Shown one piece after another: positions 1 through 9,047 of a stretch of DNA of 64,000 bases. Origin of the DNA: Pantoea sp. Mb-10 (lineage in GTDB: Bacteria; Pseudomonadota; Gammaproteobacteria; Enterobacterales; Enterobacteriaceae). The stretch spans positions 245,650 to 309,649 of the forward strand of contig NZ_JAJSDX010000007.1 of NCBI RefSeq assembly GCF_021272205.1, written 5' to 3'. Every line of letters begins with the position of its first letter. Position 1 is the first letter of the stretch. Position numbers and translations under genes: made by a program. Below the pieces are notes generated by a model, which searched no databases, was not told where the DNA came from, and saw nothing but the letters and a program-made list of their open reading frames with translations.

Positions 1-1
1 G

Positions 2-427
2 TTCTCGCCGGTGATTGATAAACTCCTGTTCGCGGCCACTAAAGCCGATCACATCACCGCCGATCAGCACGCCAACATGGTGTCGCTGCTGCAGCAGCTG
101 GTGCAGGACGCCTGGCAAAACGCCGCCTTTGAAGGCATCAGCATGGACTGCATGGGACTGGCTTCGGTGCAGGCGACAGAGAGCGGCCTGGTTGATCACC
201 GCGGTGAGAAAATTCCGGCGTTACGCGGTCACCGACTCAGTGACAATGAAGCCCTTACCGTGTATCCCGGTGAAGTGCCGCCGCGCCTGCCGGGAAACAA
301 CTTTTGGCAGCAGCAAGGTTTTCAATTTGAACAGTTCCGCCCCCGGCAGCTGGACGTCGATCGTCCACTGCCGCACATTCGTATGGATGCGGCGCTGGAA
401 TTTTTACTGGGAGATAAATTGCGATGA
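2..427 (+). CDS. ycjX: YcjX family P-loop NTPase, C-terminal fragment
   Basis: C-terminal part of YcjX (DUF463), a GTPase-like protein of the Psp envelope-stress neighbourhood. The reading frame is open from base 2, so the gene begins outside the window and the Walker motifs are not visible. What remains (about 141 residues) includes the KATKADH segment, which resembles the base-specificity region of the family, and a C-terminus ending LLGDKLR. The stop overlaps the next start as ATGA, which indicates translational coupling with ycjF, the same pair as in E. coli. The identification rests on remembered family sequence plus the ycjX-ycjF-tyrR order. Confidence 0.9.
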   Translation, partial: FSPVIDKLLFAATKADHITADQHANMVSLLQQLVQDAWQNAAFEGISMDCMGLASVQATESGLVDHRGEKIPALRGHRLSDNEALTVYPGEVPPRLPGNNFWQQQGFQFEQFRPRQLDVDRPLPHIRMDAALEFLLGDKLR

Positions 428-1494
428 GCGACGATACGCCGTTAAAACCGCGCATCGATTTTGCGCGTCCGCTGGAGAAGGATCCGGTGACGCCGCTGCG
501 CGCGGCTCAGACCTTTTCACCGCAGGCTGAAGAAGCGTTTATGCCCAGCACTGAAGCCGAACCGCTGGAAGAGAGCGCGGGCGAAAAAGTCGTTGAAGCG
601 GCGCTGCAGCCCAAGCGCAGCGTCTGGCGCAGGATGGTGGGCGCAGGCCTGGCGGTGTTTGCCTTGAGCGTCGTGGCGCAGGGCGTTGAGTGGCTGCATG
701 ATGCCTGGCTGACGCGCGACGGGTTCGCGCTGGGCAGCGGTGTGGCCGGTGGCCTGATTGTGGCAGCGGGCACAGGGGCGCTGGTGAGCGAGTGGCGCCG
801 GCTGTACAAGCTGCGCGCCCGCGCTGAAACGCGTGACACCGCGCGCACCTTGCTGAACAGTCACGGTGTGGGTAAAGGACGCGACTTTTGCGAACGTCTG
901 GCGCGTCAGGCGCAGCTTGATCACGGTCATCCGGCACTGCAGCGCTGGCACGCCGCGCTGCACGACACGCAAAACGACCGGGAGATCGTGACGCTGTATG
1001 CCCAATTTGTACAGCCGGTGCTTGATCGTCAGGCGCGTCGTGAAATCAGCCGCCACGCGGCCGAATCCACGCTCATGATTGCCGTGAGTCCACTGGCGCT
1101 GGTCGACATGGCTTTCATGGCCTGGCGCAATCTGCGTCTGGTAAACCGCATCGCGGCCATTTACGGTATTGAGCTGGGCTACTTCAGCCGCCTGCGTCTG
1201 TTTCGCCTTGTGCTGCTAAATATGGCGTTTGCCGGGGCGTCGGAGCTGGTGCGTGAAGTTGGCATGGACTGGGTTTCCCAGGACGTTGCGGCGCGTCTTT
1301 CCGCCAGAGCGGCGCAAGGTATTGGCGCAGGGCTGCTCACCGCCCGCTTGGGCATTAAAGCGATGGAGCTGTGTCGTCCTCTGCCGTGGCTCGAAACGGA
1401 TAAACCGCGCTTAGGCGACTTTCGGCGTGAATTAGTGTCCCAGCTGAAAGCGGCTTTGGCGAAAAGCAGTAATAAAGCAGACACCACCAAATAA
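424..1494 (+). CDS. ycjF: YcjF, UPF0283 inner-membrane protein
   Basis: A 356-residue membrane protein, close to the usual length of YcjF (UPF0283). Residues 1-65 are acidic and hydrophilic. Two hydrophobic segments at about 70-90 and 100-122 are probable transmembrane helices, and a further hydrophobic stretch lies around 213-270. The C-terminus is basic and soluble. The start ATG overlaps the ycjX stop by 4 bp. In related enterics ycjXF is associated with the phage-shock (psp) response, and the molecular role of YcjF is unknown. It is followed by tyrR, as in E. coli. Confidence 0.93.
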   Translation: MSDDTPLKPRIDFARPLEKDPVTPLRAAQTFSPQAEEAFMPSTEAEPLEESAGEKVVEAALQPKRSVWRRMVGAGLAVFALSVVAQGVEWLHDAWLTRDGFALGSGVAGGLIVAAGTGALVSEWRRLYKLRARAETRDTARTLLNSHGVGKGRDFCERLARQAQLDHGHPALQRWHAALHDTQNDREIVTLYAQFVQPVLDRQARREISRHAAESTLMIAVSPLALVDMAFMAWRNLRLVNRIAAIYGIELGYFSRLRLFRLVLLNMAFAGASELVREVGMDWVSQDVAARLSARAAQGIGAGLLTARLGIKAMELCRPLPWLETDKPRLGDFRRELVSQLKAALAKSSNKADTTK

Positions 1495-1642
1495 TGCACG
1501 TTTGCTCGCCTTTCCTTCTGAACGGGAACGGAAGGGCGGCACGAACCTCCAATTGTCTCCCCCTCGACTACGCGTTCCTGCGCCGAAGATGACGCGCAGT
1601 GCGGCGTTGCTCGCAAACTGTCAACTTTTCATGACAACACTC

Positions 1643-1671
1643 TTCTGAGGCGCTGCAAGTTAGCGTATTAT
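1643..1671 (+). promoter_or_regulatory. possible sigma-70 promoter of tyrR
   Basis: A TATTAT -10 element at 1666-1671 lies 35 bp before the tyrR start, with a poor -35 (TTCTGA, 1643-1648) 17 bp upstream. TGTAAA at 1674-1679 resembles one arm of a TyrR box, but the second arm (consensus TTTACA) is not preserved, so I do not call an autoregulatory operator. Confidence 0.3.
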
Positions 1672-1705
1672 CTGTAAAATCTCAGACAAAATAAGGCTCA
1701 TCGCA

Positions 1706-3271
1706 ATGCGTTTGGAAGTTTTTTGCCAGGATCGCATCGGACTGGCGCGCGAGCTACTCGACCTGCTGGTGGCGCGCAATATCGATCTGCGCGGCATCGA
1801 AATTGCGCCGCTCGGCCGCATTTATCTCAACTTTTCGGCGCTGGCCTTTGAGCCCTTCAGCAGCCTGATGGCGGAAATTCGCCGTACACCGGGCGTGACT
1901 GACGTGCGCACCGTGGCCTATATGCCTTCAGAGCGTGAGCATCGCGCGCTGAGTGCGCTGCTGGTGGCGATGCCGGAGCCGGTATTTTCCATTGATTTAA
2001 AAGGCAAAGTGGAATTGTCTAACCCGGCGGCGCAAAATCTGTTCCAGCTCGACGAGCTGAAGCTGCGTAATCAAAATGCCGGTGCGCTGATTACCGGGTT
2101 CAATTTTCAGCGTTGGCTGGAGCACGAACGTGTCGATGCGCAGGCGCAGCAGGTGGTGATTCACGGGCGGGATTTCCTGATGGAAGCGCGGCCCATTTAT
2201 CTGGCCGGCGAAGAGAGCCAGGACGATCAGCCGGTGGGCGCGATGGTGACGCTGAAATCCACCGCGCGAATGGGGCGCCAGCTGCAAAACCTCCAGGTGA
2301 CGGACGAGTCCGAGTTTGAGCACATCGTGGCCGTGACGCCAAAGATGCGTCAAGTTGTCGATCAGGCCCGCAAGCTGGCAATGCATAGCGCGCCGCTGCT
2401 GATTGTGGGCGACACCGGCACCGGCAAAGACATGCTGGCCCGCGCCTGCCACCTGCGCAGCGCGCGCGGCAAAAAACCGTTTTTGGCGCTCAATTGCGCT
2501 TCACTGCCCGACGACGTGGCTGAAAGTGAACTTTTTGGTCATGCGCCTGGGGCGTACCCCAATGCGTTAGAGGGGAAAAAAGGATTTTTTGAGCAGGCAA
2601 ACGGCGGGTCCGTGCTGCTGGATGAAATTGGTGAAATGTCGCCACGGATGCAAACCAAACTGCTGCGTTTTCTCAACGATGGCACCTTCCGTCGCGTTGG
2701 TGAGGAGCATGAGGTGCACGTTGATGTGCGCGTGATTTGCGCTACGCAAAAAAATCTCTTTGAACTGGTGCAGCGCGGCGAATTTCGAGAGGATCTGTTC
2801 TACCGTCTCAATGTGCTCACCTTAAATTTGCCGCCGCTGCGCGATCGCCCGCAGGATATTCTGCCGCTGAGCGAGATGTTTGTGGCGCGCTTTGCCGACG
2901 AGCAGGGGCTACCGCGGCCGCGTCTCTCGCCTCAGCTCGCGCCGTTTCTTATGCGCTACAGCTGGCCGGGTAATGTGCGGCAGCTCAAAAACGCCCTGTA
3001 CCGTGCGCTGACGCAGCTGGAAGGGTACGAGCTGCGCCCGCAGGATATTGTGCTGCCGGAACAGGCGCTTAACGTCTCGCTGGGGGACGAAGCGATGGAA
3101 GGATCGCTGGATGACATTACGAGCCGGTTTGAACGCTCGGTACTGACGCGGCTCTACATCTCCTACCCGAGTACGCGTAAATTAGCCAAGCGGCTGGGCG
3201 TATCGCACACGGCGATTGCGAATAAACTGCGTGAATATGGTTTGGGCCAAAAGCGCGGAGAAGGCGAGTAA
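1706..3271 (+). CDS. tyrR: transcriptional regulator TyrR
   Basis: DNA-binding regulator of aromatic amino-acid biosynthesis and transport, 521 residues (E. coli about 513). It has an ACT-like N-terminus (about 1-70), a PAS-like region (about 78-180), and an AAA+ domain with Walker A GDTGTGKD at 235-242 and Walker B LLDEIGE near 304-310. A C-terminal helix-turn-helix lies around 485-511 (KLAKRLGVSHTAIANKLREY). The GAFTGA loop of sigma-54 activators is replaced by GAPGAYPNA, typical of TyrR, which works with sigma-70. The start has an AAGG-like ribosome site nearby. In E. coli it senses tyrosine, phenylalanine and ATP. It is convergent with tpx. Confidence 0.97.
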   Translation: MRLEVFCQDRIGLARELLDLLVARNIDLRGIEIAPLGRIYLNFSALAFEPFSSLMAEIRRTPGVTDVRTVAYMPSEREHRALSALLVAMPEPVFSIDLKGKVELSNPAAQNLFQLDELKLRNQNAGALITGFNFQRWLEHERVDAQAQQVVIHGRDFLMEARPIYLAGEESQDDQPVGAMVTLKSTARMGRQLQNLQVTDESEFEHIVAVTPKMRQVVDQARKLAMHSAPLLIVGDTGTGKDMLARACHLRSARGKKPFLALNCASLPDDVAESELFGHAPGAYPNALEGKKGFFEQANGGSVLLDEIGEMSPRMQTKLLRFLNDGTFRRVGEEHEVHVDVRVICATQKNLFELVQRGEFREDLFYRLNVLTLNLPPLRDRPQDILPLSEMFVARFADEQGLPRPRLSPQLAPFLMRYSWPGNVRQLKNALYRALTQLEGYELRPQDIVLPEQALNVSLGDEAMEGSLDDITSRFERSVLTRLYISYPSTRKLAKRLGVSHTAIANKLREYGLGQKRGEGE

Positions 3272-3286
3272 TCACCGGTAAGGGAT

Positions 3287-3311
3287 GCCTGTAGCGACGC
3301 CCGCTACAGGC
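3287..3311. terminator. hairpin between tyrR and tpx
   Basis: Perfect 10-bp inverted repeat, GCCTGTAGCG (3287-3296) and CGCTACAGGC (3302-3311), with a 5-nt loop, between two convergent genes. There is no strong T-tract on either side, so it may be a weak or factor-assisted bidirectional terminator. Confidence 0.5.
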
Positions 3312-3318
3312 AGAAGCG

Positions 3319-3822
3319 TTATTTCAACGCAGCAAGAGCCGCATCGTAGTCTGGCTCGTGGGTGATTTCATCGACCAACTCGCTGTAAATCACCGTGTCA
3401 TTTTCGTCCAGTACTACCACGGCACGCGCGGTTAACCCTTTCAACGGGCCATCCGCAATGGCAACGCCGTAATCTTCTTTAAATTCCGATCCGCGCATCG
3501 CCGACAGCGTGACAACGTTATTGACGCCCTCAGCGCCGCAAAAGCGTGATTGCGCAAACGGCAGGTCAGCAGAGATACACAGCACGACCGTGTTGTCGGC
3601 ATCACCAGAGCGCTCGTTGAACTTACGCACCGAGGCCGCACAGACGCCGGTATCAATGCTCGGGAAAATGTTCAGCACTTTGCGTTTGCCTGCGAAGGTT
3701 GCCAGCGAAACATCATTCAGATCTTTGGCAACCAGCGTGAAAGGCTTCGCCTTTTCACCGGCCTGAGGGAAGTGTCCCGCTACGGGGACGTCATTGCCCT
3801 GAAAATGCACTTTCTGCGACAT
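3319..3822 (-). CDS. tpx: thiol peroxidase Tpx
   Basis: Atypical 2-Cys peroxiredoxin of 167 residues that reduces hydrogen and alkyl peroxides using thioredoxin; in E. coli it is periplasm-associated. The peroxidatic Cys61 (in [10 protein letters not shown]) and resolving Cys95 (in QSRFCGAEG) stand at the family positions, and the conserved FPSIDTGVC motif is intact. The start is supported by an AGGAAAT ribosome site. It is convergent to tyrR and divergent from ycjG, as in E. coli. Confidence 0.97.
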   Translation of the reverse strand: MSQKVHFQGNDVPVAGHFPQAGEKAKPFTLVAKDLNDVSLATFAGKRKVLNIFPSIDTGVCAASVRKFNERSGDADNTVVLCISADLPFAQSRFCGAEGVNNVVTLSAMRGSEFKEDYGVAIADGPLKGLTARAVVVLDENDTVIYSELVDEITHEPDYDAALAALK

Positions 3823-3961
3823 AGGATTTCCTTATTAACAATAAAAACCAGACAACTTTGCCATCTGGACAGGTATAGCGCCTGTTTATGACATAAATTT
3901 TAAGGGTTTTCGAGTGTAAACCATGCCGTTGTGTGAATCACCGCAACCTTAAGGAGAAATA

Positions 3962-4948
3962 ATGAGAACAGTGAAAAGTTACCCGGAAGCCTGGCCGCTG
4001 CATTCGCCGTTTGTTATTTCGCGCGGCAGCCGCACCGAAGCGCACGTGGTGGTGGTGGAGATCGAACAGGACGGCTACAAAGGCGTCGGCGAAGCCACGC
4101 CGTATGCGCGCTATGGTGAAAGCGAAGCGTCGGTGCTACAGCAAATCGCCGATCAGCTGGCGGCCATTCAGCACGGCATGACGCGCGCCGAGCTGCAGCA
4201 GGCGATGCCCGCAGGCGCGGCGCGCAACGCCATCGACTGCGCGCTGTGGGATTTGGCCTGTCAACAACAGGGGCAATCCCTGGCGTCACTGAGCAACCTG
4301 CAGACGCCGGACGCGATCGTGACGGCGCACACGGTGAGCATTGATACGCCCGATGCCATGGCGAGCAGCGCCTCAGCGCTCTGGCAGCATGGGGCACGCC
4401 TACTTAAAATCAAAATGGATAATCATCTGATCAGTGAACGGCTGGTGGCCATTCGCAGCGCCGTACCGGAGGCCACGCTGATTGTTGATGCCAACGAATC
4501 CTGGCCCGCAGAAGGTTTGGCGGCGCGCTGCCAGCTGCTGGCGGATTTGCAGGTTGCCATGCTGGAGCAGCCGCTGCCCGCCGGAGAGGACGCGGCGCTG
4601 GAGAATTTTATTCATCCGCTGCCTATCTGCGCCGACGAGAGCTGTCACACGCGGGAAAACCTGCCGCCGCTGCAAGGGCGCTACGACATGATCAACATCA
4701 AGCTCGATAAAACCGGCGGATTCACCGAGGCGCTGGCACTGGCTAGCGCGGCAGAGGCGCAGGGGTTTAAGATCATGCTCGGTTGTATGCTGTGCACATC
4801 GCGTGCGATACGCGCTGCGCTGCCGCTTACCGCCGTAGCCACTTTTGCCGATCTGGATGGCCCAACGTGGCTGGCAGTAGACGTTGAGCCCGCGCTGCAC
4901 TTCGCGCACGGTGTCCTTAATCTGCGGGCTGCCAGCGCAGCAGGTTGA
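3962..4948 (+). CDS. ycjG: L-Ala-D/L-Glu epimerase
   Basis: Enolase-superfamily dipeptide epimerase, 328 residues, which converts L-Ala-D-Glu from murein breakdown to L-Ala-L-Glu so that ordinary peptidases can finish it. Visible motifs are the catalytic KIKMD lysine near 143, metal ligands in DANESW, MLEQPL and ADESCH, and the second catalytic lysine in INIKLDK. AAGGAG precedes the ATG at good spacing. It functions with mpaA and mppA next door in murein tripeptide recycling. The last 32 bp overlap the end of the convergent mpaA. Confidence 0.94.
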   Translation: MRTVKSYPEAWPLHSPFVISRGSRTEAHVVVVEIEQDGYKGVGEATPYARYGESEASVLQQIADQLAAIQHGMTRAELQQAMPAGAARNAIDCALWDLACQQQGQSLASLSNLQTPDAIVTAHTVSIDTPDAMASSASALWQHGARLLKIKMDNHLISERLVAIRSAVPEATLIVDANESWPAEGLAARCQLLADLQVAMLEQPLPAGEDAALENFIHPLPICADESCHTRENLPPLQGRYDMINIKLDKTGGFTEALALASAAEAQGFKIMLGCMLCTSRAIRAALPLTAVATFADLDGPTWLAVDVEPALHFAHGVLNLRAASAAG

Positions 4949-5630
4949 TCATGGCGTCCAGATACACCTCCGTCGCTTCATCGACCGAAATAGGCGGCAT
5001 TTCGGCGGTAATGCACAGCAGGCCGAGATCATCGCACCAACTGCCAAATGAGCCCGGCGTAGCGTAACCGACGCTGCTCACCAGCGGTAAGTCGGTTTGC
5101 GCTGCCAGCCATTGCCCAAGCGCGCTGTGGTGCGGATCGTCAATACACGCTAAGGGCTCATGCCACGACACGACCCAGTGCGGTTTTATCCGATGAATCA
5201 GCTGGCACAGCGCCTGCGTTTCAGGTTCCGAGGAAGGCGCATTGCCGGTGGACAGCACCACATCGCGCGCGTCTGCCGCGCTATTCCAGCGGTATACCGT
5301 GTCGCCGTGCTGCCAGTTTGCTGCGGGAAAATTGCGGTTGAGATCCACGCCATTTGCATTGGCACGTAAACCAAGCTGACAGCCGTCAGGGTTGACCGCC
5401 AGAATCACATGGTGGCGGCGCAGCGTGTCCGGCAGGGTGCGCATCGCGCCAGACAAGGTCGCAACGGCCGCATTTTCGTCACCGTGGGTGCCCGCAATAA
5501 TCAGGCCAGTTTCGGCATCCGCCGCAGGCGCGGGAAACCATAAAAGCGGGGCGCCCAGCGCGGAGCTGCCGTATTGCTGCCGAACCGCACTGAGTCTGCC
5601 GCGCAGCGGCCGGGGATGATGTGCAGACAT
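4917..5630 (-). CDS. mpaA: murein peptide amidase A
   Basis: M14-family zinc carboxypeptidase, 237 residues, which cleaves D-Glu from diaminopimelate in recycled murein tripeptides in the cytoplasm. The zinc-site motif GTHGDEN, the substrate motif DLNRNFP, and a late ITAEMPP segment bearing the catalytic glutamate are present. I chose the start at 5630 (MSAHHPRP), which has an AGAGGAACG ribosome site and gives the E. coli length. A longer frame reaching 5711 adds a non-conserved N-terminus. The 3' end overlaps ycjG by 32 bp tail to tail. Confidence 0.93.
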   Translation of the reverse strand: MSAHHPRPLRGRLSAVRQQYGSSALGAPLLWFPAPAADAETGLIIAGTHGDENAAVATLSGAMRTLPDTLRRHHVILAVNPDGCQLGLRANANGVDLNRNFPAANWQHGDTVYRWNSAADARDVVLSTGNAPSSEPETQALCQLIHRIKPHWVVSWHEPLACIDDPHHSALGQWLAAQTDLPLVSSVGYATPGSFGSWCDDLGLLCITAEMPPISVDEATEVYLDAMINLLRWQPAD

Positions 5631-5831
5631 AACGTTCCTCTTTGGGCGTCTCAAGGCGGGCGAACGCCGACGCGGTGAGCAAAAGTGTGACGGGAAGTTC
5701 AGGCTCAACATAGCGGTAAACCGCGCCTCGGGAAATAGCTATTTATTGATTAGCAATATGCGATAAAGTGCCAAGCGTCTCTGGCGGCGCAGCGCTTCTG
5801 TCGCCGTCATTATTGCGGGAAAGGAGGGATG

Positions 5832-7451
5832 ATGAAGGTAACGTGGCGTAAAACATGGGCGGCGGCATGGATTGCCAGTGCGTTGGCACCGGCATGGGCG
5901 GCGGAGGTGCCGGCTGGCGCACAGTTGGCGGCCAAACAGGAAATTGTTCGTCACATCAAAGATGAGCCCGCTTCGTTAGACCCACTAAAAGCGGTCGGGT
6001 TGCCTGAAATTCAGGTAATGCGCGATCTCTTTGAAGGGCTAACCAATCAGGATGCACACGGGCAGATCGTGCCGGGCGTGGCGTCTGAATGGAGTACCCA
6101 TGACAACAAAACCTGGCTGTTTACGCTGCGTAATGACGCCCGCTGGTCAAACGGCGAGCCGGTGACCGCGCAAGATTTTGTCTACAGCTGGCAGCGCCTG
6201 GTCGATCCCAAAAGCAGTTCGCCCTTCGCGTGGTTCGCCGCCCTAAGCGGCATTACCCACGCTGAAGCCATAACCCAAGGTAAAATGTCGCCCGACACCT
6301 TAGGCGTGGTCGCCACTGACGCACAGCACCTTAAGGTGACGTTGTCACGACCTGTGCCGTGGTTCCCCGCAATGGTAGCCAATGTTGCGCTTTTCCCCGT
6401 ACCGAAAAGCGTGATTGCACAGTACGGCAACGACTGGACTGCGCCGGGCAAGCTGGTTGGCAACGGCGCCTATCAGCTGACGTCGCGCGTGGTGAATGAA
6501 AAAATCGTCCTGGCGCGTAATCCGCATTACTGGGACAACGCGCACTCCGTGCTGAATAAAGTGACATTTGTGCCGATCAACGAAGAGTCGAGCGCCACCA
6601 AACGCTACCGCGCCGGCGACATCGATATCACCGAATCTTTTCCTAAAAACCTGTATGCCATGCTAAAGAAAACGTTGCCGGGCGAGGTGTATACGCCCGA
6701 TCAACTCGGCACCTACTACTATGCGTTTAACACGCAAAAAGGGCCAACCGCAGACGCACGGGTTCGCAGAGCGCTGTCATGGAGCATCGATCGCCGTATC
6801 ATCGCGGAAAAAGTGTTGGGCACCGGGGAAAAACCGGCCTGGCACTTCACGCCAGACGTGACCGCCGGCTTTACCCCGCAGCAAAGTATTTTACAGCAGC
6901 ACAGTCAGCAGGAACTCAATGCTCAGGCAAAAGCGCTGTTAAGCGCTGCAGGCTATGGGCCGGGTAAGCCGCTGCATCTTACCCTGCTGTATAACACGTC
7001 GGAGAGCCATCAGAAGATCGCGATTGCGGTCGCCTCCATGTGGAAAAAAAATCTGGGCGTGGACGTGACGCTGCAGAATCAGGAGTGGAAAAGCTATATC
7101 GATAGCCGCAACAGCGGCAATTTCGATGTGATTCGCGCCTCTTGGGTCGGCGACTACAATGAGCCTTCAACGTTCCTGAGCCTGTTGACCTCGGGTAACA
7201 GCAGCAATATTCCGCGCTTCCACAGTGCGGAATATGACGCCGTGCTGGCGAAAGCGAGCACTGATACCAATGCGGCGGCGCGCAATGCGGATTACAACAA
7301 AGCGGAACAGATCATCGCCGAACAGGCGCCCATCGCGCCGATTTATCAATACACGAACGGTCGATTGATCAAGCCGTACGTCAAGGGCTATCCCATTACC
7401 AACCCCGAAGATGTGGCCTACAGCCGTGAGCTGTGGATCGCGCAGCATTAA
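5832..7451 (+). CDS. mppA: periplasmic murein tripeptide-binding protein MppA
   Basis: OppA-family (SBP family 5) periplasmic binding protein of about 539 residues. It has a signal peptide (positively charged start, hydrophobic core, AWAA cleavage region) and conserved motifs DEPASLDPLKA and NEPSTFL. In E. coli MppA delivers L-Ala-gamma-D-Glu-mDap to the Opp permease. It follows mpaA and ycjG, so uptake and degradation of murein peptides cluster here. GGAGG at 5823-5827 is too close to the first ATG (5829) and better placed for the second at 5832. Gene content could equally suit an OppA paralogue, and the neighbours favour mppA. Confidence 0.9.
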   Translation: MKVTWRKTWAAAWIASALAPAWAAEVPAGAQLAAKQEIVRHIKDEPASLDPLKAVGLPEIQVMRDLFEGLTNQDAHGQIVPGVASEWSTHDNKTWLFTLRNDARWSNGEPVTAQDFVYSWQRLVDPKSSSPFAWFAALSGITHAEAITQGKMSPDTLGVVATDAQHLKVTLSRPVPWFPAMVANVALFPVPKSVIAQYGNDWTAPGKLVGNGAYQLTSRVVNEKIVLARNPHYWDNAHSVLNKVTFVPINEESSATKRYRAGDIDITESFPKNLYAMLKKTLPGEVYTPDQLGTYYYAFNTQKGPTADARVRRALSWSIDRRIIAEKVLGTGEKPAWHFTPDVTAGFTPQQSILQQHSQQELNAQAKALLSAAGYGPGKPLHLTLLYNTSESHQKIAIAVASMWKKNLGVDVTLQNQEWKSYIDSRNSGNFDVIRASWVGDYNEPSTFLSLLTSGNSSNIPRFHSAEYDAVLAKASTDTNAAARNADYNKAEQIIAEQAPIAPIYQYTNGRLIKPYVKGYPITNPEDVAYSRELWIAQH

Positions 7452-7458
7452 TCCTCGC

Positions 7459-7485
7459 AGAACGGGGCGACGGAACGCCCGTTCT
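7459..7485 (+). terminator. possible mppA terminator hairpin
   Basis: AGAACGGG (7459-7466) pairs with CCCGTTCT (7478-7485) just after the mppA stop. The following sequence has only a weak T-rich stretch. Confidence 0.4.
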
Positions 7486-7572
7486 TGCTCACGTTTGTTC
7501 ACAGCCCGGTGATTGCAACTCATCGTCGCCACGCTAGACTGTAGCGCATTGAAAGCGGAGTGAGGCGAGGAT

Positions 7573-8556
7573 GTGAACGTCATTGAAGGAAGCGCGCTAA
7601 AAGTATCTGATGCGATCATTGCCTGTCAGCTGGACGGACAGGGCGGCATGATCGCGATTGAAGACAAAGATGTGATCCACTGCGAGCGTCCGTGCTGGCT
7701 GCATCTCAATTACACCCACCGGCAGAGCGCCGACTGGCTACAAAAAACGCCGCTTATTCCCGATTCGGTGCGTGACGCGCTGGCCGGTGACAGTATGCGT
7801 CCGCGCGTAACGCGCCTTGGCGACGGCTTTATGATCGTGCTGCGCAGCGTGAATCACAACGCCGACGCGCGTCCGGATCAGCTGGTGGCGATGCGGGTGT
7901 TCATCAACGATAAGCTCATCGTCTCTACCCGGCGGCGTAAGGTCAACGCCATTGATGACGTACTGAACGAGCTGCAAGCGGGCAATGGCCCGATTGACGG
8001 CGGCAGCTGGCTGGTGGAGGTGTGTGATGCGCTGACCGATCACGCCAGCGAGTTTATCGAAGAGATGCACGACAAAATAATCGAGTTGGAAGATGCACTG
8101 ATGGACCAGCAAGTGCCCGCCCGCGGTGAGCTGGCGCTGTTACGTAAACAATTGATTGTGATGCGACGCTACATGGCACCGCAGCGCGATGTGTATGCGC
8201 GCCTCGCCAGTGAAAAACTCACCTGGATGAACGATGACGATCGCCGCCGCATGCAGGACGTTGCCGACCGGCTGGGGCGAGGGTTGGACGACCTTAACGC
8301 GGGCGTGGCGCGAACCGGCATTCTCGCTGACGAAGTGGCCTCGCTGTTGGCGGAGTCCATGAACCGTCGCACCTACACTATGTCGCTGATGGCGATGATT
8401 TTCCTGCCAGCGACCTTTTTAACCGGGCTGTTTGGCGTCAATCTTGGCGGCATTCCCGGCGGGAGTTGGCCGATGGGTTTTACGGCGTTTTGCGTTCTGC
8501 TGTTGCTGATGGTGGGCGGCGTGGCGCTGTGGCTTAAGCGGCGCAAGTGGCTATGA
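7573..8556 (+). CDS. zntB: zinc transporter ZntB
   Basis: CorA-family zinc transporter of 327 residues, the same length as E. coli ZntB. A long soluble N-terminal domain is followed by two C-terminal transmembrane helices (about 271-292 and 300-320). Between them is the family loop motif [10 protein letters not shown] (GMN in CorA, GVN in ZntB). The start is GTG, because the nearby ATG at 7571 runs straight into TGA. A GGCGAGG ribosome site precedes it. It is followed downstream by fnrS, as in E. coli. Confidence 0.95.
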   Translation: MNVIEGSALKVSDAIIACQLDGQGGMIAIEDKDVIHCERPCWLHLNYTHRQSADWLQKTPLIPDSVRDALAGDSMRPRVTRLGDGFMIVLRSVNHNADARPDQLVAMRVFINDKLIVSTRRRKVNAIDDVLNELQAGNGPIDGGSWLVEVCDALTDHASEFIEEMHDKIIELEDALMDQQVPARGELALLRKQLIVMRRYMAPQRDVYARLASEKLTWMNDDDRRRMQDVADRLGRGLDDLNAGVARTGILADEVASLLAESMNRRTYTMSLMAMIFLPATFLTGLFGVNLGGIPGGSWPMGFTAFCVLLLLMVGGVALWLKRRKWL

Positions 8557-8620
8557 CGTTCTGATCAACATGGCGTTGCGTGGGATGCGCGCTTACGCTG
8601 AGGCGAAAAAACGCATAAAC

Positions 8621-8634
8621 CTGATCGAAATCAA
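8621..8634 (+). promoter_or_regulatory. FNR-binding site of fnrS
   Basis: CTGATCGAAATCAA matches the FNR consensus TTGAT-N4-ATCAA at 9 of 10 positions. Its centre is about 42 bp upstream of the predicted fnrS start at 8670, the spacing expected of a class II FNR-activated promoter. A CACACT -10-like hexamer lies at 8657-8662. Confidence 0.85.
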
Positions 8635-8669
8635 AACGCTTCTGGGCGCAGCGCGGCACACTCTCTCTT

Positions 8670-8789
8670 GCAGGTGAATGCAACGTCAAGCGATGGGCGT
8701 TGTGCTCCACATTGTCTTACTTCTTGATTTCGCACGAATGTTTAACCGCATTAATGCGCACACGCCGGCATCACTGCCGGCTTTTTTTT
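8670..8789 (+). ncRNA. fnrS: FnrS small regulatory RNA
   Basis: About 120 nt, placed directly after zntB as in E. coli. The first 50 bases (from GCAGGTGAATGCAACGTCAA onward) correspond closely to remembered FnrS, including the GCAACG and GCGTTGTGCTCC segments used for target pairing. The middle is diverged and the end is a GC hairpin with a T8 tail. In E. coli FnrS is induced anaerobically by FNR, binds Hfq and represses aerobic-metabolism mRNAs such as sodB, maeA and folE. An upstream FNR box supports the same control here. A start codon inside the region gives only an implausible 66-residue frame. Confidence 0.9.
8764..8789 (+). terminator. Rho-independent terminator of fnrS
   Basis: GCCGGCA (8764-8770), loop TCAC, TGCCGGC (8775-8781), then eight T. 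This is the 3' end of FnrS and also its likely Hfq-binding tail. Confidence 0.9.
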
Positions 8790-8818
8790 GCCCGCCTGGC
8801 CTGAGTGCATTTCTTTTC

Positions 8819-8827
8819 CTACGCTTA
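8819..8827 (+). promoter_or_regulatory. possible stress-type -10 element before the proline-rich ORF
   Basis: CTACGCTTA resembles the sigma-S extended -10 (CTAYACTTA) with one mismatch, with no good -35. It would give a leader of roughly 25 nt before the small ORF at 8856. Confidence 0.25.
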
Positions 8828-8855
8828 CAAGACATCCAGCGAAAAGGAGAAGGGC

Positions 8856-9002
8856 ATGCAACCATTCACTGCCAGTGAACCCATTCCAACCGATCCGCCA
8901 CCGATTCCCGAACCGATACCGCAGCCTCAGCCGATACCGGAGCCGGATCCGCCGCACGATCCGGCTTATCCGCCCATCTCGGACCCGCCGCCACACGGGT
9001 AA
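8856..9002 (+). CDS. proline-rich small protein, function unknown
   Basis: A 48-residue ORF that I do not recognise. Twenty-one residues are proline, in runs such as PIPEPIPQPQPIPEPDPP, with acidic residues between them and no signal peptide or membrane segment. Support for expression: GGAGAAGGG sits at good distance before the ATG, a stress-like -10 lies upstream, and a perfect terminator starts at the stop codon. It stands alone between fnrS and the convergent ttcA. An extended polyproline-type conformation is likely, and its partner or location cannot be read from sequence. A longer in-frame start at 8805 lacks a ribosome site. Confidence 0.6.
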   Translation: MQPFTASEPIPTDPPPIPEPIPQPQPIPEPDPPHDPAYPPISDPPPHG

Positions 9003-9037
9003 TAAAAAAGGCGCGTTGTGATCAACGCGCCTTTTTT
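9003..9037. terminator. bidirectional terminator between proline-rich ORF and ttcA
   Basis: GGCGCGTTG (9010-9018), loop TGAT, CAACGCGCC (9023-9031), followed by TTTTTT and preceded by AAAAAA. It can therefore end transcription from both sides. Confidence 0.92.
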
Positions 9038-9047
9038 GTCTGCACCG

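Noticed and set aside
1674..1691. TyrR box upstream of tyrR
   Set aside because: Only the left arm TGTAAA is present; the right arm does not match TTTACA.
8678..8878. 66-residue plus-strand frame across fnrS
   Set aside because: It begins inside the sRNA, reads through its terminator and has no ribosome site.
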